A stretch of 64,000 nt of DNA, taken from contig JAZNHT010000022.1 of NCBI GenBank assembly GCA_045577175.1, forward strand, positions 10,419 through 74,418, in the 5' to 3' direction. Source of the DNA: SIG701 sp045577175 (GTDB lineage Bacteria > Bacillota > Clostridia > Oscillospirales > CAG-272). The notes under the pieces were generated by a model. The model was given only the letters and a program-made list of their open reading frames with translations, searched no databases and was not told the origin of the DNA. Shown here in pieces: positions 22,232 through 30,701 of the stretch; the first letter of the stretch is position 1; the number at the start of each line of letters is the position of its first letter. The translations under genes and the position numbers were made by a program.

Positions 22232-24043
22232 ATGGACAAACACGAGCTGAAAGCGGTTGTCCTCCGCGCGCAAAGCGGAGACAGCCACGCCATCGAAGAG
22301 CTGTATACGGCATTTTACGAAAGCGTTTTCTATTTCGCCAAGAAAACGTTGCGGGATGAGAATCTGGCATACGATATTACGCAGGATACCTTTTTGGAGG
22401 TCATCCGCACCATAGACTGTCTGGAGGCTCCCGAGGCATTCGCCGTCTGGATCCGCCGGATCACGCTCCATCAGTGCACCCGGCATTTCAAAAAGAAAAA
22501 GGATGTCCTTCTGGAGGAGGATGCAGACGGACACACCATTCTTGATACCATGGAGGATGACGACGAAGGCTCTCTCCCCGCCGAGGTGTGTGAAAAGGAG
22601 GAGTTCCGTTCTACCATTCTCTCGATTGTGGATACGCTGAGCGAAGAACAGCGCGCCGCCGTGCTTCTTTACTACTATGATGAGCTCCCCATCCAAAAAA
22701 TCGCCGAGATGCAGGGAGTATCCGAGGGCACCGTCAAAAGCCGTCTGAACTATGCGCGCAAGGCTATCCGCAAAGGCGTGGAGCAGTACGAAGCCAAAAC
22801 AGGCACCAAGCTGCACGGCGTCCCGTTCTTGCCGCTCGTCCGTATCTTTTTCAACAATCCCGAGCCTATGTCCTCCGCCCGGGCTGCCGCTTTGGGCAAA
22901 ACGATCTCTGCGGCGGCCGGCACCGTTGCCGCAGGTGCCGCTTCGGTCGGGATCGCGGCAAAAATCGTCGCCATCCCACTGGGCGCAAAGATCGTATCTC
23001 TCATTCTGGCTGTCGCCATCACCGTGGGAATCTGCGTTACCGTTGTGACCGTATCCAAGGACGCTCCCACGGGCAGTGCAGAAATTGAAAGCACTGTCGC
23101 CGAGGCAGATACGTTTGAAGCGACCCCCGATACGGACGCTTCCGTACCCGAGACCGACATGCCCGAGACCGACGCGCCCGAGACCGACGTGCCCGAGACC
23201 GACGTGCCCGAGACCGACGTACCCGAGACCGACGCGCCCGAGACCGACGTACCCGAGACCGACGCGCCCGAGACCGACGTGGCGAAAGACACCTCCTCGC
23301 TTGATGAAAACTCGTCACAAGTGCTCCCAACCTGTCTCAGCACACACGTTGCCCCCACACTTTCGATCGAAGACGACATTCTGACGATCCGAAACAACTC
23401 CTGGGAATTTGAAGAAAGCAACATTGCAAGAACTGCCTACCACATATTTGTGGATGGAAATCTGCTCTATGTTTGGAACGAATCCATCGGTATGCTGTGC
23501 GACTCTGTTGTCATAACAGACACATTCCGACTCCCCTTGATGCACTATTCCGCCACCGACCCTCTGGGCGCACACACAATTACCGTACAGCCGGCATGTG
23601 TTCAATACGATGCTGAACATTCCGTATTCTGCAATCACATTTATAATAACGGTACGGACGGCTTGTCAGAAAGCATTGAATATACCCGTTCGGTAGCGGC
23701 GCTGTATTACCCGGATGACGAAGATTTCTCCGTTCCGTATTACTGTGAACATGCATCGATTTCTATCAAGATAATTCCGCAGCACGGTCACGGTCGCCGC
23801 TGCGACAATTGCTCGCTGATGTCCGATATAGAGCTCTGTAAAGATGACGATTTCAACAGCATCTGCGATGTCTGCGAAACTTGTATGCACCTGTACAGAG
23901 AAGTGACAAACGAAGCTATAGACGGGGTGCTGCACCACGCCTACCGCTGTACAAATTGCCATACTGACGGCTTGAGCGAAGAGCGTTGCTATGACGACGA
24001 CTACGACGGTGCCTGCGATATATGCGATCAAAGACTGGAATGA
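22232..24043 (+). CDS. ECF sigma factor fused to a transmembrane anchor and Cys-rich ectodomain
   Basis: 603 aa. Sigma-70 region 2 spans about 22-85 (AYDITQDTFLEVIRTID) and region 4 about 125-182 (QKIAEMQGVSEGTVKSRLNY). A glycine/alanine-rich linker leads to one membrane span (about 254-276). Outside lies a stalk of about nine PETDA/PETDV repeats (305-350). The C-terminal ectodomain ends in Cys- and Asp-rich motifs (CDNC, DDFNSICDVCETC, CTNC, DDYDGACDICD). No separate anti-sigma gene follows. A sensor and sigma factor in one chain is inferred; release by proteolysis or action at the membrane are possibilities. AAAAAGGAG precedes ATG. Confidence 0.85.
   Translation: MDKHELKAVVLRAQSGDSHAIEELYTAFYESVFYFAKKTLRDENLAYDITQDTFLEVIRTIDCLEAPEAFAVWIRRITLHQCTRHFKKKKDVLLEEDADGHTILDTMEDDDEGSLPAEVCEKEEFRSTILSIVDTLSEEQRAAVLLYYYDELPIQKIAEMQGVSEGTVKSRLNYARKAIRKGVEQYEAKTGTKLHGVPFLPLVRIFFNNPEPMSSARAAALGKTISAAAGTVAAGAASVGIAAKIVAIPLGAKIVSLILAVAITVGICVTVVTVSKDAPTGSAEIESTVAEADTFEATPDTDASVPETDMPETDAPETDVPETDVPETDVPETDAPETDVPETDAPETDVAKDTSSLDENSSQVLPTCLSTHVAPTLSIEDDILTIRNNSWEFEESNIARTAYHIFVDGNLLYVWNESIGMLCDSVVITDTFRLPLMHYSATDPLGAHTITVQPACVQYDAEHSVFCNHIYNNGTDGLSESIEYTRSVAALYYPDDEDFSVPYYCEHASISIKIIPQHGHGRRCDNCSLMSDIELCKDDDFNSICDVCETCMHLYREVTNEAIDGVLHHAYRCTNCHTDGLSEERCYDDDYDGACDICDQRLE
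23144..23281 (+). repeat. 15-bp tandem repeat coding for the PETD stalk
   Basis: Units of CCCGAGACCGACGTG with GTG, GTA, GCG or ATG as the variable codon, about nine copies nearly identical at DNA level. Copy number is likely to vary between strains. Confidence 0.9.
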
Positions 24044-24067
24044 TTTCAATAAAGCAGCTTATACAGA

Positions 24068-24105
24068 AAACCGCAGGCATTCCAAATGCCTGCGGTTATT
24101 TTTTC
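24068..24105 (+). terminator. terminator of the sigma factor gene
   Basis: AACCGCAGGCATT pairs with AATGCCTGCGGTT, followed by ATTTTTT; overlaps the 3' end of the convergent regulator. Confidence 0.85.
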
Positions 24106-24308
24106 GGATACGGTTTTCGCTCGTCCGTAAGCCCGACGATGTAATCAATCGAGGTGTCGTAAAACACGGCGAGCGCGATCAGCGTTTCCAGCGGAATCTG
24201 TCTCTGCCCGTTCTCGTACTGCGAATACGTATTCTGCTTGATATGCAAGTGCCTTGCCAACGCCATCTGCGTCAGATCGGAATCCTCTCTTAAATCTCTC
24301 AGCCGCAT
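24096..24308 (-). CDS. XRE-family repressor, module 3
   Basis: 70 aa from the ATG at 24306-24308, six bases after GGGGGGA; an ATG two codons upstream is also possible. Helix-turn-helix with TQMALARHLHIKQNTYSQYE (near 14-33) and the usual tail TSIDYIVGLTDERKPYPKK. Divergent from the zinc-ribbon protein gene, with two ATCTCA dyads between them. Confidence 0.87.
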   Translation of the reverse strand: MRLRDLREDSDLTQMALARHLHIKQNTYSQYENGQRQIPLETLIALAVFYDTSIDYIVGLTDERKPYPKK

Positions 24309-24338
24309 CAACATCCCCCCTCGATATTATTATATAAA

Positions 24339-24383
24339 ATCTCAGGTTGAGATATTGACAATTATCTCAATTTGTGATATTAT
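24339..24383 (+). promoter_or_regulatory. promoter with dyad operators, module 3
   Basis: TTGACA (24355-24360), 17 bases, TATTAT (24378-24383). One dyad, ATCTCA-GGT-TGAGAT, is at 24339-24353; a second, ATCTCA-ATT-TGTGAT (24364-24378), lies inside the spacer. Binding to the second would block the promoter. Confidence 0.75.
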
Positions 24384-24424
24384 ATTGACGGCGATTATCG
24401 CAAATTATCAAAAGGAGTAAAAAT

Positions 24425-25069
24425 ATGTATTGCAAACACTGCGGCACTGAACTGCCCAACGATGCGGCTTTTTGCGCAAAATGCGGCACATCGCAAACAG
24501 GAGAAAAGCTGACAACAACCATCAAAGTAAAGGAAGCAAGAAAAGAAACGAAGGTTATCCAGGTACACCCCGATTGGGAGGATGCCGCCATTAAGGAATA
24601 CGAAGCCTTCGGTTGGGAATGCACACACAGCCAGACGGTCAAAACGAAAGATTCGCATCTGGAGCGCGGCTTTGGCAACAGCATCATGTCGGTAACGGAA
24701 ACGGAAACCTTTGTCAAGCTGACCTTCCAGCGAAATATGAACATGGACAACTACGCCCGAATTGTAGAGTTGGAAACACAATACAAAAGAGCGGACAGTC
24801 TCGGCTCCCAGCCCAAACAGCGCAAATGGCCGCTCATTCTCGGCATCCTCTCCATTCCGATCGCGTTAAGTGGTATTGTACAAGCTCTCGATGAGCCTAC
24901 ACTCCTGGTCGGAGCAATCGTTTTTCTGGGCATCGCCGTTCTTTCCTTTTGGAAGTTTAATAAAGACGGAAAAAAGCATGATGAAGCACTGGCCGCGTGG
25001 GAAAAAGCTGCCGAAGAAGCAGCTGCGATCAAAGAACGCTGCCTGGAAGATGCGCGTAAACTGCTGTAA
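24425..25069 (+). CDS. zinc-ribbon membrane protein, module 3
   Basis: 214 aa. An N-terminal double CxxC zinc ribbon (CKHCGTELPNDAAFCAKCG) is followed by a soluble middle domain with WECTHSQTVKTKDSHLERGF (near 60-80), two spans (about 140-158 and 160-178) and a C-terminal charged helix. AAAAGGAGTAAAAAT precedes ATG. Divergent from the XRE regulator; a second membrane gene follows after 14 bases. Function unknown. Confidence 0.8.
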   Translation: MYCKHCGTELPNDAAFCAKCGTSQTGEKLTTTIKVKEARKETKVIQVHPDWEDAAIKEYEAFGWECTHSQTVKTKDSHLERGFGNSIMSVTETETFVKLTFQRNMNMDNYARIVELETQYKRADSLGSQPKQRKWPLILGILSIPIALSGIVQALDEPTLLVGAIVFLGIAVLSFWKFNKDGKKHDEALAAWEKAAEEAAAIKERCLEDARKLL

Positions 25070-25083
25070 GGCGAGAAACGATA

Positions 25084-25836
25084 ATGTTCTTTTTGATTCA
25101 ACTGTTTCTGAGTGCAGGAATCCCCGTTGTGTGCGCCCTGCTCTGCGGACTGCTCCCGGGTATCGGCGATTTTTTCACGCAGTGTGCCGCCTACTGGGTT
25201 CATCCCACCACAATGACGGGTGCTTTGCTTCAAACCTTCCCCTTTGCGGATGAAATCCCTCTTTTGAAGGAAGCAATTGACAGTGGTTTTGCAATCTACG
25301 GCGCCGTGACAAACACAGACTCTCAGTACGCCCTGTTTTACGACACATATTTTCTGGTTTTATCCGTGATCGTTATTGACACGATGATGTACCTGTTTCA
25401 ATTCATCAAAAAGCCGTTCCCCATACGAAATGAAATATCCAATAAGGTATGCAACACGCTCGCACTGCTTCTCATTTCCTATCTCGGCACGGCAACTATC
25501 CTGGTGTTGGCAGAGTATCTCTTCGCACTGTTGGGAGGCAATTACATCGTCGCTTTCGCCGCCATGGTAGGGGTAATCTTTGCACATTCGTTCCTTTTGG
25601 CACTTTTCAAGGCACAAAAGAAAGAACTCGGTCACTTACTGCGCGTATCCGTGAATCTGATGGGCGATACACTGTTGAGTGCGTTTTACGTAGCACTCCT
25701 GTATGCCACAATTGTTTTGATTACTCTGTGTCTCACAAACGGACATTCCACTCTGTTAATGCTGTTAGCAACCGTCTGCGCATCTTTGTACCTGATTATG
25801 ACAATCAGCAAAGTAGCAAAGAGAATGTCAGACTAA
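25084..25836 (+). CDS. hypothetical polytopic membrane protein
   Basis: 250 aa with about six hydrophobic spans (5-25, 85-105, 125-150, 157-178, 197-218, 222-240). AAGGCGAG precedes ATG. Likely co-transcribed with the zinc-ribbon gene 14 bases upstream. No family recognised. Confidence 0.75.
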   Translation: MFFLIQLFLSAGIPVVCALLCGLLPGIGDFFTQCAAYWVHPTTMTGALLQTFPFADEIPLLKEAIDSGFAIYGAVTNTDSQYALFYDTYFLVLSVIVIDTMMYLFQFIKKPFPIRNEISNKVCNTLALLLISYLGTATILVLAEYLFALLGGNYIVAFAAMVGVIFAHSFLLALFKAQKKELGHLLRVSVNLMGDTLLSAFYVALLYATIVLITLCLTNGHSTLLMLLATVCASLYLIMTISKVAKRMSD

Positions 25837-25849
25837 TCCCCCCACATCA

Positions 25850-25890
25850 AAAAACCGCCCTGTGGTTTCCCACAGGGCGGCATTTCTTTT
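25850..25890. terminator. bidirectional terminator
   Basis: CCGCCCTGTGG pairs with CCACAGGGCGG (25855-25880), with A runs before and T runs after. Confidence 0.85.
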
Positions 25891-25894
25891 ATTC

Positions 25895-26854
25895 TTACAG
25901 CGTGTTCGAGGAGCCGAGCACGTTTGCGATCTTGTGCTTGACGATGTCCTTGACGTTTGCGCGGGCGACCTTGAGATACTCTCTGGGATCGAACGCGGAC
26001 GGATTCTCGGTGAGAACCTTGCGGATGCCTGCCGTCATAGCGAGACGGAGGTCGGAGTCGATGTTGATCTTGCAGACTGCCATCTTCGCTGCCTTGCGGA
26101 GCTGATCCTCCGGAATACCGACTGCATCCGGGAGGTTGCCGCCAAGCTCGTTGATCTCCTTAACGAACTGCTGCGGAACAGAGGAAGCGCCGTGGAGAAC
26201 GATCGGGAAGCCGGGCAGTCTCTTGCCTACCTCCTCAAGAATGTCGAAGCGGAGCGGCGGCGGAACGAGGATGCCCTCCTCGTTTCTGGTGCACTGCTTA
26301 GCGGTGAATTTGTATGCGCCATGGGACGTACCGATGGAGATGGCGAGGGAGTCAACGCCGGTGCGCTCAACAAACTCCTGTACCTCCTCGGGACGGGTGT
26401 AGGAAGAATGCTCGGCAACTACGTCATCCTCAACGCCTGCGAGAACGCCAAGCTCACCCTCAACGACAACGCCGTGCGCGTGTGCGTACTCAACGACCTT
26501 CTTGGTCAGCGCGATATTGTCCTCAAAGCTGTGGTGGGAGCCGTCGATCATGACGGACGTGAAGCCGCCGTCGATGCAGGACTTACAGATTTCGAAATCT
26601 GCGCCGTGGTCGAGGTGGAGCGCGAGATCGATGCCGGTATCCTCAACAGCCGCGTGTGCGAGGGACATGAGGTATGCGTGCTTTGCATACTTTCTTGCGC
26701 CTGCGGAAACCTGCAGGATAACGGGGGATTTCTCCTCCTGTGCTGCCTCGGTGATTGCCTGAGCAAGCTCCATGTTGTTGATATTGAATGCGCCGATTGC
26801 ATAACCGCCTTCGTATGCTTTGCGGAACATTTCCTTAGTTGTTACAAGTGCCAC
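25895..26854 (-). CDS. fba: class II fructose-bisphosphate aldolase
   Basis: 319 aa from a GTG at 26852-26854 (GAGGTTTATT before it), giving MALVTTKEMFRKAYEGGYAI. It has the zinc motif LHLDHGADF, SVMIDGSHHSFEDN, GELGVLAGVEDD and a later zinc-ligand region LHGASSVPQQ. It cleaves fructose 1,6-bisphosphate in glycolysis and acts in reverse in gluconeogenesis. Codon usage is that of a highly expressed gene. Single-gene unit. Confidence 0.95.
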   Translation of the reverse strand: MALVTTKEMFRKAYEGGYAIGAFNINNMELAQAITEAAQEEKSPVILQVSAGARKYAKHAYLMSLAHAAVEDTGIDLALHLDHGADFEICKSCIDGGFTSVMIDGSHHSFEDNIALTKKVVEYAHAHGVVVEGELGVLAGVEDDVVAEHSSYTRPEEVQEFVERTGVDSLAISIGTSHGAYKFTAKQCTRNEEGILVPPPLRFDILEEVGKRLPGFPIVLHGASSVPQQFVKEINELGGNLPDAVGIPEDQLRKAAKMAVCKINIDSDLRLAMTAGIRKVLTENPSAFDPREYLKVARANVKDIVKHKIANVLGSSNTL

Positions 26855-27038
26855 AATAAACCTCTTTCTTCCGTCTTCTTTGATTTTTGTACTGCTTCGG
26901 TAAAAACACCCGAATCGCCCCGACGGCAGGACGCATCTCGCAGTCATACACAAATATTGTAAATCTATTTTGCCCGATTGTCAAGGGGTCTTGCGTGCTT
27001 TATGCGATTTTTTTGCGATTTCCCGATGCTTCGCGCGA

Positions 27039-27072
27039 AAAAATCCCACGGAGGCGGTCTCCGTGGGATTTG
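27039..27072 (-). terminator. terminator of the foldase gene
   Basis: AAATCCCACGGAG pairs with CTCCGTGGGATTT; the stem carries its own T run. Confidence 0.8.
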
Positions 27073-27081
27073 AAAACGGAA

Positions 27082-28542
27082 TCAGATTTCAAGAAGTGCC
27101 AGCACTTCCGAGGAAACGTTGACGGCGTGCTTCTCCGTAAGAGCGGCTACGTCTTCATCGTAACGCGCCTCTTTCAGAGCACTGTCCGCCTCTGCGTGCC
27201 ATGCAGGCATACCGAAGCCATCCATATACATGATGTGGTATCCGTACTGCGTTTTGACGATCGCAGTATCGCCGACTGCTCTGCCCTCAGCAAAGATCCA
27301 GTCGTTGAACTCATCGACCATATCGCCCTTGAGGACGTTCTCATACAGACCGTTCTCGGCGGAATCCTCGCTGTATTCAGCCGCGAGCGCGCCGAAGGAA
27401 TCAGCCGTCTTGGCACCGCCCTGCCACTGTGCGAGCAGCTCCTCCGCCTTTGCCTTTGCGGCATCGTCGGAGCCGTAGGTGGTAGCGGTCAGAAGAATGT
27501 GGCGAACGTTTACGGAGTTATCCTCCTGAAGAGCAGGCTTTGCGAGCAGGAAATAAACATCCAGCGCGGTACCCTCCTCGTTCAGGGAAGCGTACACGGA
27601 ATTGACAGTACCCTCACCGTTTGCCCACTTGGAGAAATTCGTTTCGGTAGCGGGATACAGCTCGTTCTCGGCAACGAAGCCGGCGATCTCTTCGTTGATC
27701 GTCTCGTCCGTTGTCTCCTCGTCATCCTTATACGCGTAATTTCTCAGATAATCGAAGCAAACGGCGTCAAACTCTTCCTTGGTTGTAACGGCGTTGAACT
27801 GCGTCTCGAACTCCTTCAGAATCTCCGTCGTAATATCGGTATCCGTTGCACCGTCGGATGTCGTAAGCGTGATATTGGCATACGAATAGTGAAGCAGTGC
27901 GGTCGGATTTTCCGTAATGTACGTGTCATAATCCGCCTCGCCGTAGGAATACTCGGAAACAATCGCCTGCTGGCACTTCGTTGCCAGTGCCTCCATCTCC
28001 AGTGCTTTACGAATATCCTTCGCCTTCACACCGTAGCCGTAAATCATGCTGAGGGAGCTTCCGCTCGCTTTTGCCTCTTTTTTCATTTGCTTGACGGTAT
28101 CGTTAATCGTGTCGTAATCCGCATCATCGAGCGTAATGCCGCGATCCTGTGCTTCCTCACAGAACACAAGCATTGACTGCACCTGACCGGTTGCCGCGTC
28201 CATAAAGTACGAATACCAGGAGCTGTTATCCGACGTGAACGGGCAGACCTGCGATTTCAGAGATTTGCTCGTATCCAGCCCGAGGGAGGATGCGTAGCTG
28301 CCGTAGTAGGACATGAAGCTCTGATACTGCGAGTAGAAGTAGTAGGACATAACCATGTTGTCCACCTGATAATTTTCGCTTTCGACAGAGATCGCTCTGC
28401 GCTGGAAGAATCCGTCTTTAACAAATTCGTTGTAGAGTGCCGCACCCAAAATGACCGCAACTGCCAATCCGATGCAGACACCCGAGAGGAAGCGTTTGAG
28501 AGCACTGCCCTTCTGTTTGGTTTGTACCTGTTTTTTACCCAT
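27082..28542 (-). CDS. membrane-anchored parvulin-type foldase (PrsA/SurA-like)
   Basis: 486 aa from the ATG at 28540-28542. A basic start (MGKKQVQTKQKGSALKRF) is followed by one span (about 18-38), so the chain is anchored outside the cell. A helical SurA-N-like part spans about 50-260, and a rotamase domain about 345-450 (VNVRHILLTA, GDMVDEFNDWIFAEGRAVGD, VKTQYGYHIMYMDG). It should assist folding of secreted proteins. It has no lipobox, unlike classical PrsA. Confidence 0.88.
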   Translation of the reverse strand: MGKKQVQTKQKGSALKRFLSGVCIGLAVAVILGAALYNEFVKDGFFQRRAISVESENYQVDNMVMSYYFYSQYQSFMSYYGSYASSLGLDTSKSLKSQVCPFTSDNSSWYSYFMDAATGQVQSMLVFCEEAQDRGITLDDADYDTINDTVKQMKKEAKASGSSLSMIYGYGVKAKDIRKALEMEALATKCQQAIVSEYSYGEADYDTYITENPTALLHYSYANITLTTSDGATDTDITTEILKEFETQFNAVTTKEEFDAVCFDYLRNYAYKDDEETTDETINEEIAGFVAENELYPATETNFSKWANGEGTVNSVYASLNEEGTALDVYFLLAKPALQEDNSVNVRHILLTATTYGSDDAAKAKAEELLAQWQGGAKTADSFGALAAEYSEDSAENGLYENVLKGDMVDEFNDWIFAEGRAVGDTAIVKTQYGYHIMYMDGFGMPAWHAEADSALKEARYDEDVAALTEKHAVNVSSEVLALLEI

Positions 28543-28799
28543 TGTATAAACTGCCTTTCTTTTATATTGAAAAGTTGTGTTGAAAAGCACGCATAGAACC
28601 ATGCCTTTCCAGTATCCTGTCTATTATACCATACCTTTTTGCAAAAATCCATACAAAAATGAAAATTTCACAGAATCATCAAAGAAATTTCCGCAAAAAT
28701 GCACATATCGGACGCACGTATTTACAAATACCTCTTTTTTTACGCTCGGATTTATGATATAATGAAAGATAACGACAGAAAAAACACAGGAGATCCTAT

Positions 28800-29867
28800 A
28801 TGAAAGAAAAGAAAAACACCGCCTGCCCGAACGGACGGCTCGGTCGCGTCGGCGGTCAGTCCGTGCTTGAGGGCATCATGATGAAATGCGGTGACCGCAT
28901 GGCTCTCGCTGTACGGGAGGAAAGCGGAAACATCAAGGTGGAAACGGACACGCACGTCTCCATCCGCAAAAAGTACAAGATTCTCTCCATTCCGATCGTG
29001 CGCGGCGTCGCTAATTTCGTCGAATCGATGGTCGTCAGCTACAAAACGCTGATGCGCTCCGCGTACATGCTCGGTATCGACGACACGGAGGAGGATTCCA
29101 AATTTGAAGCGTGGCTGCGCGCAAAGCTCGGCGACAAATTTCTCGAAATCCTCACCGGCATCTCCATGGTGATCGGCGTATTTCTTGCGATGGCACTGTT
29201 TCTGTACCTGCCTGCCATCGCCACGACGGGAATTGAAAAGCTCTGTCGGCACATAGGCTTGCTTGAAAGCCTCGGCTGGTTCCGCAATCTGATTGAGGGA
29301 CTTCTGAAAATCGGCATTTTCGTCGCGTACATCTCGCTCTGTTCTTTAATGAAGGAAATGCGCCGCACGTTTGAATATCACGGTGCGGAGCACAAGACCA
29401 TCGCCTGCTACGAAGCAGGCATGGAGCTGACGCCCGAAAACGCGATGACGTGCACTCGCTTCCATCCGCGCTGCGGCACGAGCTTTATTTTCGTAATCCT
29501 CATTCTCTCTATCCTCATAAACTCGCTCGTTCCGTGGAGCAACCTCGCCTTCCGCGCGCTTTACAAGCTGCTTCTGCTCCCTGTCGTCGTCGGTGTCGGA
29601 TTTGAATTTATCGCCTACGCAGGCAAGCACACAAATTTCTTTACAAAGATTCTCTCCGCCCCCGGTTTGTGGATGCAGCGCATCACCACCCGTGAGCCGG
29701 ACGAGGCACAGCTGGAGGTAGCGATCCTCGCCCTCAAGCACGCAATGCCCGACGAATTTCCCGAAATCGCGCCGGAGGCGGCCGAAACGGAAACCACACC
29801 CGAAACAACTGAAACGAACGAAACGACTGAAACGAACGAAACAAATAATGACGCTGCGAACGATTGA
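28800..29867 (+). CDS. yqhQ: DUF1385 family membrane protein
   Basis: 355 aa with the family marks RVGGQSVLEGIMMKCGDRMA, VRGVANFVESMVVSY, EYHGAEHKTIACYEAG and RFHPRCGTSF and about four spans. Function unknown; widely conserved in Firmicutes beside prmC and prfA. The C-terminal tail is a Glu/Thr/Asn repeat (TTPETTETNETTETNET). Its end overlaps the prmC start by 20 bases. Confidence 0.92.
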   Translation: MKEKKNTACPNGRLGRVGGQSVLEGIMMKCGDRMALAVREESGNIKVETDTHVSIRKKYKILSIPIVRGVANFVESMVVSYKTLMRSAYMLGIDDTEEDSKFEAWLRAKLGDKFLEILTGISMVIGVFLAMALFLYLPAIATTGIEKLCRHIGLLESLGWFRNLIEGLLKIGIFVAYISLCSLMKEMRRTFEYHGAEHKTIACYEAGMELTPENAMTCTRFHPRCGTSFIFVILILSILINSLVPWSNLAFRALYKLLLLPVVVGVGFEFIAYAGKHTNFFTKILSAPGLWMQRITTREPDEAQLEVAILALKHAMPDEFPEIAPEAAETETTPETTETNETTETNETNNDAAND

Positions 29868-30684
29868 ATCCGCGTTGGTCGCGGTGGGAATCCCGACCGA
29901 GGATGCCGCATACGAAGCGCGTCTGCTCGCCTCCCATTTCACGGGAATCTCCCAAGCCATGCTGCTCACGATGCGAAATGAGGAAATCGAAGCCCCTGCC
30001 CTCGCCGAAGCCGTCAAAAGACGCTGTCGGCGTGAGCCTTTGCAGTACATTCTCGGCACGTGGGAGTTCATGGGACTGCCGTTTACCGTCTCGCCCGATT
30101 GCCTGATCCCCCGTCCCGACACGGAAACCCTCGTCGAGGCGGCGCTTTCACACCTGCCCGAGGGCGCACGCGTGGCGGATCTTTGCACGGGCAGCGGCTG
30201 TATCGGCATCTCTCTGGCGAAATTCCGCCCGGACATCACCGTCACGGCGGTGGAGCTTTTTGAAAACACGGCGCAGATGGCGGAGCGAAACGCGCGCGAT
30301 CTCGGTGTGGCGGAGAGATTCACCGTCCTCCGCGGCGACGTAACGAAAAAAATCTTCCCCGACGGCACGTTTTTTGATATTATTGTCTCCAATCCGCCGT
30401 ATATTGCATCTACTGAAATGGAGGCACTCGCGCCCGAAATCGCTTTTGAGCCGCGCGCGGCACTGACGGACGGGCAGGACGGACTCACCGTCATCCGCGG
30501 CGTTCTCCGCACCGCCGCCGAGACGCTCACCCCCGACGGCGCGCTGTTTATGGAGTTCGGCGCGTATCAGGGCGCAAGCGTTCTCGCCCTCGCCGAAAGC
30601 ATACACTTCTCCGGCACGATTCTCACCGACGCAGGCGGTCACGATCGCGTTCTCGCGGCACACCGCACCCCGTCGGCAATCTGA
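29848..30684 (+). CDS. prmC: release factor glutamine methyltransferase
   Basis: 278 aa. N-terminal helical domain, then the SAM domain with VADLCTGSGCIGISLAKF and the catalytic NPPY in DIIVSNPPYIAS. It methylates the Gln of the GGQ motif of peptide release factors. The release factor gene prfA, its usual neighbour, is absent from the window. It overlaps yqhQ. Confidence 0.94.
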   Translation: MTLRTIESALVAVGIPTEDAAYEARLLASHFTGISQAMLLTMRNEEIEAPALAEAVKRRCRREPLQYILGTWEFMGLPFTVSPDCLIPRPDTETLVEAALSHLPEGARVADLCTGSGCIGISLAKFRPDITVTAVELFENTAQMAERNARDLGVAERFTVLRGDVTKKIFPDGTFFDIIVSNPPYIASTEMEALAPEIAFEPRAALTDGQDGLTVIRGVLRTAAETLTPDGALFMEFGAYQGASVLALAESIHFSGTILTDAGGHDRVLAAHRTPSAI

Positions 30685-30701
30685 CAAAACGAGGCTATCT
30701 T

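Noticed and set aside
23144..23281. Regular short repeats suggesting a CRISPR array
   Set aside because: The repeats are contiguous 15-bp coding units without spacers; no cas gene is in the window.
23037..23330. Arg-Ser-Arg-Arg repeat protein on the minus strand
   Set aside because: Mirror reading of the PETD tandem repeat in the sigma factor gene.
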